NCBI GenBank assembly: GCA_050184295.1
Contig: JBFXAM010000151.1
Span: 1 to 9,686 of the forward strand
Origin: JBFXAM01 sp050184295
GTDB lineage: Bacteria; Planctomycetota; Phycisphaerae; UBA1845; Fen-1342
Reading direction: 5' to 3'
DNA: 9,686 nucleotides
Part shown: piece by piece, positions 1 to 7,144 of the stretch
Position numbering within the stretch: position 1 is the stretch's first letter
Layout of the letters: every line of letters starts with the position of its first letter
The notes under the pieces: generated by a model
The model's database searches: none
What the model was told of the DNA's origin: nothing
What the model saw: only the letters and a program-made list of their open reading frames with translations
Translations under genes and position numbers: made by a program

Positions 1-81
1 CTGCATTTCCTGAATTTCCCGAGAATTCGGGCCCGCTGGCACGCAGATTGCTGGAAAAGAGAACTGGTCCTTGCGCCAGCA

Positions 82-97
82 GCGGCGGCGACGCCGC
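82..97 (+). other. GNRA-capped hairpin upstream of the FG-GAP gene
   Basis: A 6-bp perfect inverted repeat (GCGGCG / CGCCGC) closes on the tetraloop GCGA, which is of the stable GNRA type. It ends 29 bases before the ATG at 127. It could be the 3' hairpin of a gene left of the window or a structure in the leader of the FG-GAP gene. No T-tract follows, so a terminator role is unproven. Nothing else in bases 1-126 is recognisable as a gene or a promoter. Confidence 0.35.
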
Positions 98-126
98 GGG
101 ATGTTCTTGGATGGCCTCGTGACCCA

Positions 127-1551
127 ATGAGGTGTGCTGTGATTGCCTCGATGATTCGCTTCAAGCACTGGTTGTTGGGGGCGGGGGGGCTGGTCGCCCT
201 GCCGATTGGGGGTAGCGTCGTCTCGGTTGGGCAGGTTCCCGGGCCGGCGCCGAACTTTCATCCGCCGGTGGTCTTTGTGCCGGAACACAGTGAGTGCTGT
301 TTCAATGGCATCGCGCTCGGCGACCTCGATAACGACGGCGATCTCGACCTCGCCGCGGCCGAAGAAGTCAATGGTTCGTCGAATTTCGTGACGATCTATA
401 CGAACACCGGCATCCGGTCGCCGCCGGGGACGAACGGCTTCGCGTTCCACCAGCGCCTGGTCGTCTCGCAGTCGCCCAACACGCACGAGCCGCACGAGGT
501 CGCATTTGCGAATCTGAACGGGGATGCGTACCTGGATCTCGCGGTGAGCTGCACCGAAGGCGCCGCCCGCATCTTCTTCAACACGGGTCCAGCCGGGAAC
601 CCGCCATTCGAATTCCGGCTCTTCGATTATCCCGGTGAAGAGATGTTTCGCGGCGATCACGGCTATGGGCTCGCCGTGGCCGATCTCGATTTGAACGGCC
701 GGGACGACGTGGCGGTGGCGACCCCGATGCCGGAGGTGCTCGACCCGAACGCCGACCGCGTTCGGCTCGGCTGGGTGTATGGATCGAGCGGCTTCGGGGC
801 GGAACAAGAGTTGGACCTGATGCTGCGCGACGAGACGTCGGACCACTCGTTCGACATCGTGGCCGGCGAATTTCAGGTGTTTGACGTCGGCCTGCTGGAT
901 GGTCCGTTGGCGCCGCCGACGACGAAAGCGTTTCCCGATCTGGTGACGTCGAACCCGGGCGCGCGGGCGCCGGAGATTCTCAATCTCGATCCGACGGTGT
1001 CGCTGATCTGGAACGTCGGCGGCGTGTTCACGATCAACAACCGCGCGCACAGTTCGGGCAACTGGGTGTTCGAGCGTATCGCGGCCGGTCGGCTCAATCC
1101 GGGCCTGGCGACGGACGACGTCGTCGCCGTTGACCTGACGGCGAACGCGGTGCATGTGTTGCGGCCGGACGGCGCGGGAGATTTCATATACGACCCGCAC
1201 CCAGACACCGGGGATCACTACCCTCTCAACGGCTTGGCGGAGAACCCAACCGGCATCGCCGTTGGTAGCATCAACGCGGGTACTGCACTCGATGTGGTTG
1301 TTAGCGCATTCGGCGATGGAGACTCTCTGCCGCCGCGCATCGTTGTGTTTCGCGGGCTCGATAATGGAAGGCTGTCGCGCGAGGCGCATGCGTTTCCGCT
1401 ATCGCTCGCGCAGCTCCCGCCGGAGTTGAGCGCGCCGAACAAGTACATGATGCAGGTGGCGACGGGCGACCTGAATGGCGACGGCCTGGGCGACGTCGTG
1501 GTTGCGGCCTACTGGTTGGCTCGATTCAACATCTTCATCGGTCAACCATAG
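127..1551 (+). CDS. Secreted FG-GAP/VCBS repeat beta-propeller protein
   Basis: This is an exported 474-aa protein of unknown ligand, probably a single seven-bladed propeller. I count seven blade-like units. The clearest are GDLDNDGDLD near residue 65, NLNGDAYLD near 129, DLDLNGRDD near 186 and GDLNGDGLGD near 447; degenerate ones lie near 245-265, 319-335 and 376-393. The D-x-[DN]-x-[DN]-G-x-x-D loops are the calcium-binding signature of FG-GAP/VCBS repeats, which fold like integrin alpha propellers. The N-terminus has a basic stretch (RFKHW) and a hydrophobic run (LLGAGGLVALPIGG), so it looks like a signal peptide. The start is uncertain: the ATG at 127 has no clear ribosome binding site. 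The GTG at 139 (GAGGTG four bases upstream) and the ATG at 151, which gives a more typical signal peptide, are alternatives. Unlike its neighbour it has no dockerin-like tail. Such proteins commonly serve surface or extracellular roles; none can be assigned here. Confidence 0.88.
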   Translation: MRCAVIASMIRFKHWLLGAGGLVALPIGGSVVSVGQVPGPAPNFHPPVVFVPEHSECCFNGIALGDLDNDGDLDLAAAEEVNGSSNFVTIYTNTGIRSPPGTNGFAFHQRLVVSQSPNTHEPHEVAFANLNGDAYLDLAVSCTEGAARIFFNTGPAGNPPFEFRLFDYPGEEMFRGDHGYGLAVADLDLNGRDDVAVATPMPEVLDPNADRVRLGWVYGSSGFGAEQELDLMLRDETSDHSFDIVAGEFQVFDVGLLDGPLAPPTTKAFPDLVTSNPGARAPEILNLDPTVSLIWNVGGVFTINNRAHSSGNWVFERIAAGRLNPGLATDDVVAVDLTANAVHVLRPDGAGDFIYDPHPDTGDHYPLNGLAENPTGIAVGSINAGTALDVVVSAFGDGDSLPPRIVVFRGLDNGRLSREAHAFPLSLAQLPPELSAPNKYMMQVATGDLNGDGLGDVVVAAYWLARFNIFIGQP

Positions 1552-1564
1552 ACGGCGCCTCACA

Positions 1565-1598
1565 GCGGCGTGCGCACGCGGGAGCGGGCGCACGCCGC
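1565..1598 (+). terminator. Strong GC hairpin after the FG-GAP gene
   Basis: A perfect 11-bp inverted repeat (GCGGCGTGCGC at 1565-1575, GCGCACGCCGC at 1588-1598) with a 12-base loop starts 13 bases after the stop codon. The bases that follow (GGTCGTTCCC) are only weakly T-rich. It is a plausible high-GC intrinsic terminator or 3' stabiliser that separates this gene from the HAF gene. Part of its loop can pair with downstream bases instead (see findings). Confidence 0.6.
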
Positions 1599-1712
1599 GG
1601 TCGTTCCCGCTTGATATGCACTTGTATCGGGGCTGCTCAGCGTGTCAACCATACGACTAGTGTCCAACGCACTGCGTGCATACGCGCGTGCTTGGCGCTT
1701 ACGGACAGCTGT

Positions 1713-1717
1713 AGGAG
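1713..1717 (+). promoter_or_regulatory. Ribosome binding site that fixes the HAF gene start
   Basis: AGGAG lies 8 bases before the ATG at 1726, a near-ideal Shine-Dalgarno match and spacing. It favours 1726 over the in-frame ATG at 1642, which has no such site and would put a 28-residue basic extension ahead of an otherwise clean signal peptide. I found no convincing -35/-10 pair between 1599 and 1712. Confidence 0.75.
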
Positions 1718-1725
1718 TGAACATC

Positions 1726-3105
1726 ATGACTTCGCGACATACGCCTCTGCTTGCCGCCGTGTTCACGCTGTGTGTATGTGTAGCGAGTGCGTCTGCTCAA
1801 ACGCTCTATCGGCTTCGATACATATGTGTGTCGGGTGGACCGGGTTGCACACTGTACGACTTGAACGACGCCGCGCGCGCAGTAGGCGGTCAATTCGGGG
1901 GGGCCGGGGGTCGCATATGGGATCCCCGTACGGGCTGGCGCCCGCTGCCGCCTCTTCCCGGCGCCCCCAACCCCGTCGGCCCCTGGGGCATCAACGACCT
2001 CGGCCAGGTCTGCGGGCAGGGGCAGAACGCCGCCGGCGGACTCGAAGCCTTCTTCTGGGACGAAGCAAGCGGCATCACCCCGCTCGGCGAGATCATGGAC
2101 ATCCTGCCGCACGGATACAACAGCTTCGCGATCGCCATCAACAACCGCGGACACGTCACCGGCAGTGGGCGCTGGTATGCCTACGGGCACGGCCTCGTGC
2201 AGATGGCCTTTCTCTGGCAGCCCGAGACGGGAATGATCCCGCTCGGCGGCGTCCCCGGCGGGCTCGAATGGACCTACGGACAGGGGATCAACGACCACGA
2301 CGCCGTCGTGGGTGTGGCCTACCTCACCGGCACGCGCACCACCGGCTTTCTCTGGACGCCCGAGACCGGCATGCTCGACCTCAGCACGATCGCCGCCCCG
2401 CCGGACTGGCGCGTCGTCCGCGCCCGCAACATCAACAACTTCGGGCAAATCGTCGGCAACGCCCAGCCGCGCAGCGGCGCGATCGGCGTTGGTTTCTTCT
2501 GGGATCCCATGCTGGGATTCCGGACGCTGGGCGCCTACCCCAGTCCGGCCACCGATCCCCGTGACATCAACAACGCCGGCGTCGTCGTCGGCCGCGCCGG
2601 CGGTCCACCGTTCTACGCCTTCCGCTGGGACATGCGCGGCGGTCTGCGCGATCTCAACAAGCTGCTCGACGCGGAGAGCTGGGGCCGACGAACCCGTGTG
2701 TTGGACACCGGTCACGCGATCAACGATCGCGGGCAAGTGCTCGTCAGTTGGTCTTCATCGGAGTCGGCCATTCTGACGCCGTTCGTGCTCGGCGACATGA
2801 ACGACGATGGCCTTGTCAATGCCTGGGACATCGCCGGCTTCGCCGAGGTGCTCGTCGATCGCGAAGCGTTCGCGGCCGCCCGGCCTGATTGCTGGCACGA
2901 GGGCTGGGCCGCGGACCTGAACCAGGACGCCCGGATCGACGTGCGGGACATCGATCCGTTCCTCCGCGCGATCGCGGACTTCAGCGGCCCAAAGCTGCCG
3001 GCGTGGAACTGCCCGATCAACCTGCCGGCCCATGCGGGCGACACGACGCACGACCAAAACGCCGAGCTGCCGCCGCGCGCGCGGCCGGGATCGGCGGGCG
3101 AGTAG
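1726..3105 (+). CDS. Secreted HAF-repeat protein with dockerin-like C-terminus
   Basis: This is a 459-aa exported protein. Residues 1-25 form a signal peptide (hydrophobic core LLAAVFTLCVCVA, probable cleavage after ASA at 22-24). Residues 44-340 hold HAF-type repeats of about 50 aa, named after the family's probable extracellular repeats. There are seven IN-x-x-G-x-V-x-G motifs or relatives (near 46, 88, 137, 187, 235, 280 and 331), alternating with six aromatic-W-[DQT]-x-x-x-G-x-x-x-L motifs (near 64, 109, 162, 208, 257 and 299). The even alternation suggests a propeller of six or seven blades. Residues 356-416 contain two EF-hand-like loops typical of planctomycete dockerin-like tails: D357-M-N-D-D-G-L-V-N-A-W-D368 and the weaker D397-L-N-Q-D-A-R-I-D-V-R-D408. 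The last 40 residues are low-complexity. The function is unknown. The tail may anchor or assemble the protein outside the cell, but no cohesin is visible here. Confidence 0.88.
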   Translation: MTSRHTPLLAAVFTLCVCVASASAQTLYRLRYICVSGGPGCTLYDLNDAARAVGGQFGGAGGRIWDPRTGWRPLPPLPGAPNPVGPWGINDLGQVCGQGQNAAGGLEAFFWDEASGITPLGEIMDILPHGYNSFAIAINNRGHVTGSGRWYAYGHGLVQMAFLWQPETGMIPLGGVPGGLEWTYGQGINDHDAVVGVAYLTGTRTTGFLWTPETGMLDLSTIAAPPDWRVVRARNINNFGQIVGNAQPRSGAIGVGFFWDPMLGFRTLGAYPSPATDPRDINNAGVVVGRAGGPPFYAFRWDMRGGLRDLNKLLDAESWGRRTRVLDTGHAINDRGQVLVSWSSSESAILTPFVLGDMNDDGLVNAWDIAGFAEVLVDREAFAAARPDCWHEGWAADLNQDARIDVRDIDPFLRAIADFSGPKLPAWNCPINLPAHAGDTTHDQNAELPPRARPGSAGE

Positions 3106-3136
3106 CGCGTCGTACGCCGCGTTCGTTCCTGGGGCT

Positions 3137-3164
3137 CTGATTCTGCTCGCTCTTGCGGTACGAT
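3137..3164 (+). promoter_or_regulatory. Possible promoter of the three-gene operon
   Basis: TACGAT at 3159-3164 matches the -10 consensus at four of six positions. CTGATT at 3137-3142 is a poor -35 with a 16-base spacer. If used, transcription would begin near 3171, only a few bases before the ATG at 3177, which has no ribosome binding site. The mRNA would then be leaderless or nearly so. The match is weak and the call depends largely on position. Confidence 0.3.
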
Positions 3165-3176
3165 CCCCCGCTCGAT

Positions 3177-5468
3177 ATGAAGCGGACCGCTCCTTCCCTG
3201 GTCTTATCGCCGGCAGACGCCTCGCCGCGCGTCCGCGCGTCGATGCGTCCGGCGAGCGCTATCGTTGTACTCGTTGGCGGCGCAGGTCTGGCGGCGCTGA
3301 CGCTGCTGGCCCACGGCTGGTCGCTCGCCGACGGCACGGTGCTCGACGACTGGTGGCATCAAAAGGGCCTCCGCGAGCACGGGTGGTCGCTGGCGGAACT
3401 GCTGCGGTCGCTGGTTATCGAGCCGCGCGATTTTGTGCATTTGTGGTGGCAGGACCAGGTCGTCCGTTGGGAGTACGCCCGCCCGTTGTTCATCCTCGCG
3501 ATGAAGTTTGTCTACGGCGTCCTGGGCGGCAACGACCCGTTCGCGCTGCACGTCTACAGCCTGTTGCTGCACTTCACGGCGGCGTGTCTCGTGTGGCGGC
3601 TGGCGTGGCAGGTGTGCGAACATCGCGGGTGGGCGCTGTTCAGCGCAGCCGTGTTCGTCGTGTATCCGCACGCGACGATGACGGTCGCGTGGTCGTCGTC
3701 GCAAAACGTGGTGCAATTTACGGTGCTGGCGCTCGCGAGCCTGCTGGCATATCTGCGGGCGTCGCAGGTCGGTCTCGCGATGCGCGGACGTGTCGGCGCG
3801 CGCGAGGAGAGTCCGCCGCCGCTGCGCCGCGGGGTGCTGGCCGCGGCGCTGGCGTTCTGGCTGCTCGCGTTATTCACGCGGGAGAACGCCCTCCTGCTGC
3901 CCGCGTTTTTCGCAGCGTGCGAGGTCGTGCACGGCGGTTGGCGGCACGTGTGGGCGCGACGCGGCGTGTATCTGACGTTCGGGTTGTTCGCGGTCGGGTT
4001 CGTCGCGTGGCGGATGAGCGTCGTCACGCACGGAATGCCGGATGTCTACTTGCGCCGGTACGCAGGCGAGGGCGTCGAATACCTCGTCTGGTGCGTCGCG
4101 AAGCTGCTGCACTACGTGACCGCGTCGATCTGGATCGCGCCGATGACGATCGGCCCGACGGGGCGGTTCAATCCATGGACCGAAGCGCCGGGCGACTGCC
4201 TCCTCATGCTAACCTTCGTCGCCGGCATCGGTCTGCTGTACTGGCGGGCAACCCGCGGCGTGCGCGGCGCGTGGCTCTGGCCCCTGTGGATTCTGCTGGT
4301 CGTCCTGCCGGTGATTCCGGTGATTGCGACGCCGCACTCGGGGTATCCCTCCGCGGTGGGCTTGGCGATGGGGCTGGGCGTGGCGGGGGTCGCGACGGCG
4401 CGGCGGCCGGCGCGGCACATCGCGCGGACGGTCGCGATTGCATATGCGGTCGCCGCCTGCGGATTCGTGGTGTTGAACCGCTGGCAATGGACGGGGATCA
4501 TCGCGGCGGAGCGCTATGCGCGCGACTGGGTGCTCGCGTCGCCGCCGGAGGAGACGGTCCGCGACGTGTACCTCATGAACCTGCCTTTCGTGAACGTGTA
4601 CCTGAAGCCGAGCCTCGACGCGTTCGCGCCGGAGCGTTTCGCGCACATGCGGCTGCATGTGCTGGCGTATGCGCCGGGGGCGGTGTTGGTGGAGCACGCG
4701 TGCACTGTGGAGCAGCTCGATGGACATCGTTTTGCGTTGACGACCGAGGGGCCGCCGTTTTTCAGCGGGCTTCTGGGGCGGTTTTTGACGGACGGATTTC
4801 GCAATGCGGGGGCGCTTCGCGCGGGCGACGCCGTGCCGTCAGAAGGATTCGAGGCGCAGGTCGTCGAAGCCGACGCGCGCGGCGTGCGCCGGCTCGTGTT
4901 CGCGTTCGATCGGCCGCTGGCGGATTCGATGGTCGCGTTCTATGTTGCGACGCCGGCATGCGGCGCAGCGCGGCTGCGGTTCCTCTCGGTGGACGCGTGG
5001 GCGCAGCGCGCGAGCGGCCACGGCGGCGCGGCGCCGCTGGCGAGCGAGTCGGACGCGTACGATGCGTGGGAGTGTCTGTTGGGCGGCGACAGCGCGGCTG
5101 GCGACCGGTTGATCGCGACCGCGACGCGCGCCGACGCGCCGCTCGCCGGCTTTGCCGAAACGCTCTTTCGTAGTGTCGCCGAACCGGTCGCGCAGGCGCA
5201 GGCGGCGGGAGTGCAGCGGCTCGCCGCAGTCCCGCGCTGGTCGCCGGCCGAGTGGACGGCGGCGTCGGCGTGGTGGCCGACGGTGCGCGGCGGCGACGTT
5301 GCGCACATTCTCAACGGGCGGCGTGACTTCGCGTACCTTGTGAAGTTGCGCGAAGAAGTGCCGCACGCGCTGGTGTGGGCGGCGAAGTTCATCCGCAGCG
5401 ACCTCTACCTGACGGGGCCGGCCTTTCCGGCGTCGCGCGAGGAGCTGCGCGGTCGGAGCGCGCGGTGA
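3177..5468 (+). CDS. Polytopic membrane protein, GT-C glycosyltransferase-like
   Basis: This is a 763-aa inner-membrane protein. About 11-13 hydrophobic segments fill residues 27-434, and a soluble region of about 325 residues follows. The first transmembrane segment (27-48) is followed by D57-D58-W-W-H, an acidic pair at the start of the first extracytoplasmic loop. That is where GT-C enzymes (PMT, ArnT and TMTC-like families), which use polyprenyl-phosphate sugars, keep a catalytic Asp. The ARPL at 101-104, the LHVYSLLLH at 124-132 and the F-T-R-E-N-A-L-L-L-P at 233-242 also resemble that group. The C-terminal domain has no motif I recognise. I chose the ATG at 3177. An in-frame TTG at 3153 and ATG at 3243 are possible, and none has a good ribosome binding site. 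The stop overlaps the next gene's GTG, so the two are probably translationally coupled. Glycosyl transfer is an inference from architecture; the donor and acceptor are unknown. Confidence 0.8.
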   Translation: MKRTAPSLVLSPADASPRVRASMRPASAIVVLVGGAGLAALTLLAHGWSLADGTVLDDWWHQKGLREHGWSLAELLRSLVIEPRDFVHLWWQDQVVRWEYARPLFILAMKFVYGVLGGNDPFALHVYSLLLHFTAACLVWRLAWQVCEHRGWALFSAAVFVVYPHATMTVAWSSSQNVVQFTVLALASLLAYLRASQVGLAMRGRVGAREESPPPLRRGVLAAALAFWLLALFTRENALLLPAFFAACEVVHGGWRHVWARRGVYLTFGLFAVGFVAWRMSVVTHGMPDVYLRRYAGEGVEYLVWCVAKLLHYVTASIWIAPMTIGPTGRFNPWTEAPGDCLLMLTFVAGIGLLYWRATRGVRGAWLWPLWILLVVLPVIPVIATPHSGYPSAVGLAMGLGVAGVATARRPARHIARTVAIAYAVAACGFVVLNRWQWTGIIAAERYARDWVLASPPEETVRDVYLMNLPFVNVYLKPSLDAFAPERFAHMRLHVLAYAPGAVLVEHACTVEQLDGHRFALTTEGPPFFSGLLGRFLTDGFRNAGALRAGDAVPSEGFEAQVVEADARGVRRLVFAFDRPLADSMVAFYVATPACGAARLRFLSVDAWAQRASGHGGAAPLASESDAYDAWECLLGGDSAAGDRLIATATRADAPLAGFAETLFRSVAEPVAQAQAAGVQRLAAVPRWSPAEWTAASAWWPTVRGGDVAHILNGRRDFAYLVKLREEVPHALVWAAKFIRSDLYLTGPAFPASREELRGRSAR
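5455..5458 (+). promoter_or_regulatory. Ribosome binding site for the GTG-started phosphodiesterase
   Basis: GGAG lies 6 bases before the GTG at 5465, inside the 3' end of the upstream gene. With the GTGA stop/start overlap it supports 5465 as the start over the in-frame GTG at 5375, which would add 30 residues ahead of a signal sequence. Confidence 0.6.
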
Positions 5469-7144
5469 AGGGTGGTTGGACTGGGCTGGGACGTGCGTGC
5501 GCGACAAGCGCGCTGCTCGTGGGCGCATGCGCAAGCGCGGGCTGCCGCGCGACGTGGGAGCTGCGGGCGGCGGCCGCGGAAGCGCCGACGCCGCGCGGGG
5601 TCGTGATGTTCTTTGTGGACGGCATGGACCGCGACACCACGCGCGGGCTGCTGGACGCGGGCCGGCTGCCGAACATCGAGCGGTTGTTCGTGCGCGGCGG
5701 CGTGTGTGTGGAGCACGCGGTCGCGGCGCTGCCGGCGGTGACGTACGCGAACACCTCGTCGCTGCTGACGGGACGCTGGCCGAGCCGGCACGGCATTCTG
5801 GGAAACGTGTGGTTTGATCGGGAGTCGCTGTCATTTCGCAATTACAGCGCGCTGACAAAATTCCGCAAGGTGAACGAGCATCTCGCGGCAGCGACGATCT
5901 TCGAACTACTGAGCGATCGGCTCACGGTGAACGTCCTGTGCCACACCGACCGCGGCGCGACGCGCTCGTTTCACGGCCTCGTGACGGCCGGGATGCCGTG
6001 GCTGCTGCGCGATTTTCGCGGCGTCGATGCGCGCGTCGGCGCGAGCGCGGCGCAGGTGGGCGCGTTCGCGCGGGAACGCGGCGAGTGGCCCGCGTTCTGG
6101 CTGAATTACTTTCCCGGCGTCGATGAGGTCGGGCATCACGATGGACCCGCATCCAAGGCGTATCGCGACGCGATCGTGAACGCCGACGCGCAGATCGGGC
6201 GCGTCGACACCGCGGTGCGCGCGTCGCCGCTGGCCGGGCAGGCCTATTACGTCCTCGTCAGCGACCATGGGCACGTGCAGTCGCCGCGCGATCGGCGGAT
6301 GGATCTGACCGAATGGCTGCGGCGCGAGCACCGGCGGAAGGTGTGCTACGAGACGGGGCGCGACCTGGATCTGACCCAGCGCGCCCTGGAATTCAACGAG
6401 TGCGACGCGGTCGTGCTGGTGAACGCGAATCGCACCGCGGCGATCCACCTGCGCGGCCGCCAGAGCTGGTTCGAAGCGCCGACCCGGGAAACGCGCGAGC
6501 GGATCGCGTGCGGCGTGCCGGGTGCGGAAGCGGGGCTGGTCGACGTGCCGGCAGTAGGGTTGGTGTGCTATTCGATCGGCGCCGGCGTGGTGCGCGTGCA
6601 CGCGGGCTCCCGGGTCTGCGTCGTGGAGCGCGACGCAGCGGTCGACGGGGAGGCGCGCTACCGCCTGTACGACCGCGCGACAAGCGCGCACGCCGATGTT
6701 CGTGATGCGCTGGGCTATCGAGTGGACGGCCAACTCGCGGCGTTTATCGACGCCGGCTGGCACACGGGGCGCGAGTGGCTGGCGGCGACGGCTGGAACGC
6801 GCTACCCGGACTTCGTGCCGCAGATCGTCGAGTTGTTTGACTCGCCGCGGGCCGGCGACGTCGTCGTGTTCGCCGCGGACGACTGGTCGTTCGATCGCGA
6901 GCAGCCCGGCGGTCACGGCGCGGCGCTGGCATCCGACATGCGGATCTGGCTGTCGTTCAGCGGACCCGATCTGCCCGCGGGCACGAGCCTGCCGACGGCG
7001 CGCATCGTGGACGTCGTTCCGACCATGCTCGAGCTGCTCGGTGAGTCGGAGTGTCTGCGCACCGCCGGCCCGTTCGACGGCGTCAGCCTGGCGGGGCCGC
7101 TGCGCGCCGCGGGGCTGCGCGCCGTCGCGGATGGGAACCCATGA
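5465..7144 (+). CDS. Exported NPP-type phosphodiesterase, alkaline phosphatase superfamily
   Basis: This is a 559-aa type I phosphodiesterase/nucleotide pyrophosphatase homologue. The family hydrolyses phosphodiester or pyrophosphate bonds with two metal ions and a Thr nucleophile, usually outside the cytoplasm. The two-metal site is visible in order: F-F-V-D52-G-M; T93-Y-A-N96 as probable nucleophile and Asn, followed by TGRWPSRHGI at 102-111; D220-E-V-G-H224-H; V-S-D267-H268-G; and G-G-H484-G. The N-terminus (residues 1-27) is hydrophobic with cysteines at 22 and 27. Either could be a lipoprotein cysteine, though neither is a textbook lipobox. The GTG start overlaps the upstream stop, and the gene's own stop overlaps the next ATG. 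The substrate is not readable from sequence. Next to a GT-C-like protein and a PTPMT1-like phosphatase, a lipid head group or lipid-linked sugar phosphate is plausible; a nucleotide is the family's default. Confidence 0.88.
   Translation: MKGGWTGLGRACATSALLVGACASAGCRATWELRAAAAEAPTPRGVVMFFVDGMDRDTTRGLLDAGRLPNIERLFVRGGVCVEHAVAALPAVTYANTSSLLTGRWPSRHGILGNVWFDRESLSFRNYSALTKFRKVNEHLAAATIFELLSDRLTVNVLCHTDRGATRSFHGLVTAGMPWLLRDFRGVDARVGASAAQVGAFARERGEWPAFWLNYFPGVDEVGHHDGPASKAYRDAIVNADAQIGRVDTAVRASPLAGQAYYVLVSDHGHVQSPRDRRMDLTEWLRREHRRKVCYETGRDLDLTQRALEFNECDAVVLVNANRTAAIHLRGRQSWFEAPTRETRERIACGVPGAEAGLVDVPAVGLVCYSIGAGVVRVHAGSRVCVVERDAAVDGEARYRLYDRATSAHADVRDALGYRVDGQLAAFIDAGWHTGREWLAATAGTRYPDFVPQIVELFDSPRAGDVVVFAADDWSFDREQPGGHGAALASDMRIWLSFSGPDLPAGTSLPTARIVDVVPTMLELLGESECLRTAGPFDGVSLAGPLRAAGLRAVADGNP

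Noticed and set aside
1642..1725. Upstream in-frame ATG start for the HAF protein
   Set aside because: The 28 extra residues are basic, lack a ribosome binding site and would bury the signal peptide; the ATG at 1726 has AGGAG at 8 bases.
1611..2564. 317-codon + frame overlapping the HAF gene
   Set aside because: It is Arg/His-rich shadow sequence with no domain; the HAF frame explains the region.
1699..2736. 345-codon minus-strand frame opposite the HAF gene, with repeat-like VVD motifs
   Set aside because: Its repetitive look is the mirror of the HAF repeats on the + strand. The sense gene has a signal peptide, a good ribosome binding site and a known tail.
3032..5173. 713-codon open frame on + overlapping the GT-C-like gene
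   Set aside because: It is extremely Arg/Ala-rich with no domain, and is the frame-shifted shadow of a GC-rich gene whose own frame has clear membrane segments.
4839..5858. 339-codon minus-strand frame across the first operon junction
   Set aside because: It has Arg/Pro/Ala-rich composition, no domain and no start signal, and it is antisense to two supported genes.
5906..6916. 336-codon minus-strand frame opposite the phosphodiesterase
   Set aside because: It is antisense to a gene with a complete two-metal site, has no recognisable domain and no upstream signals.
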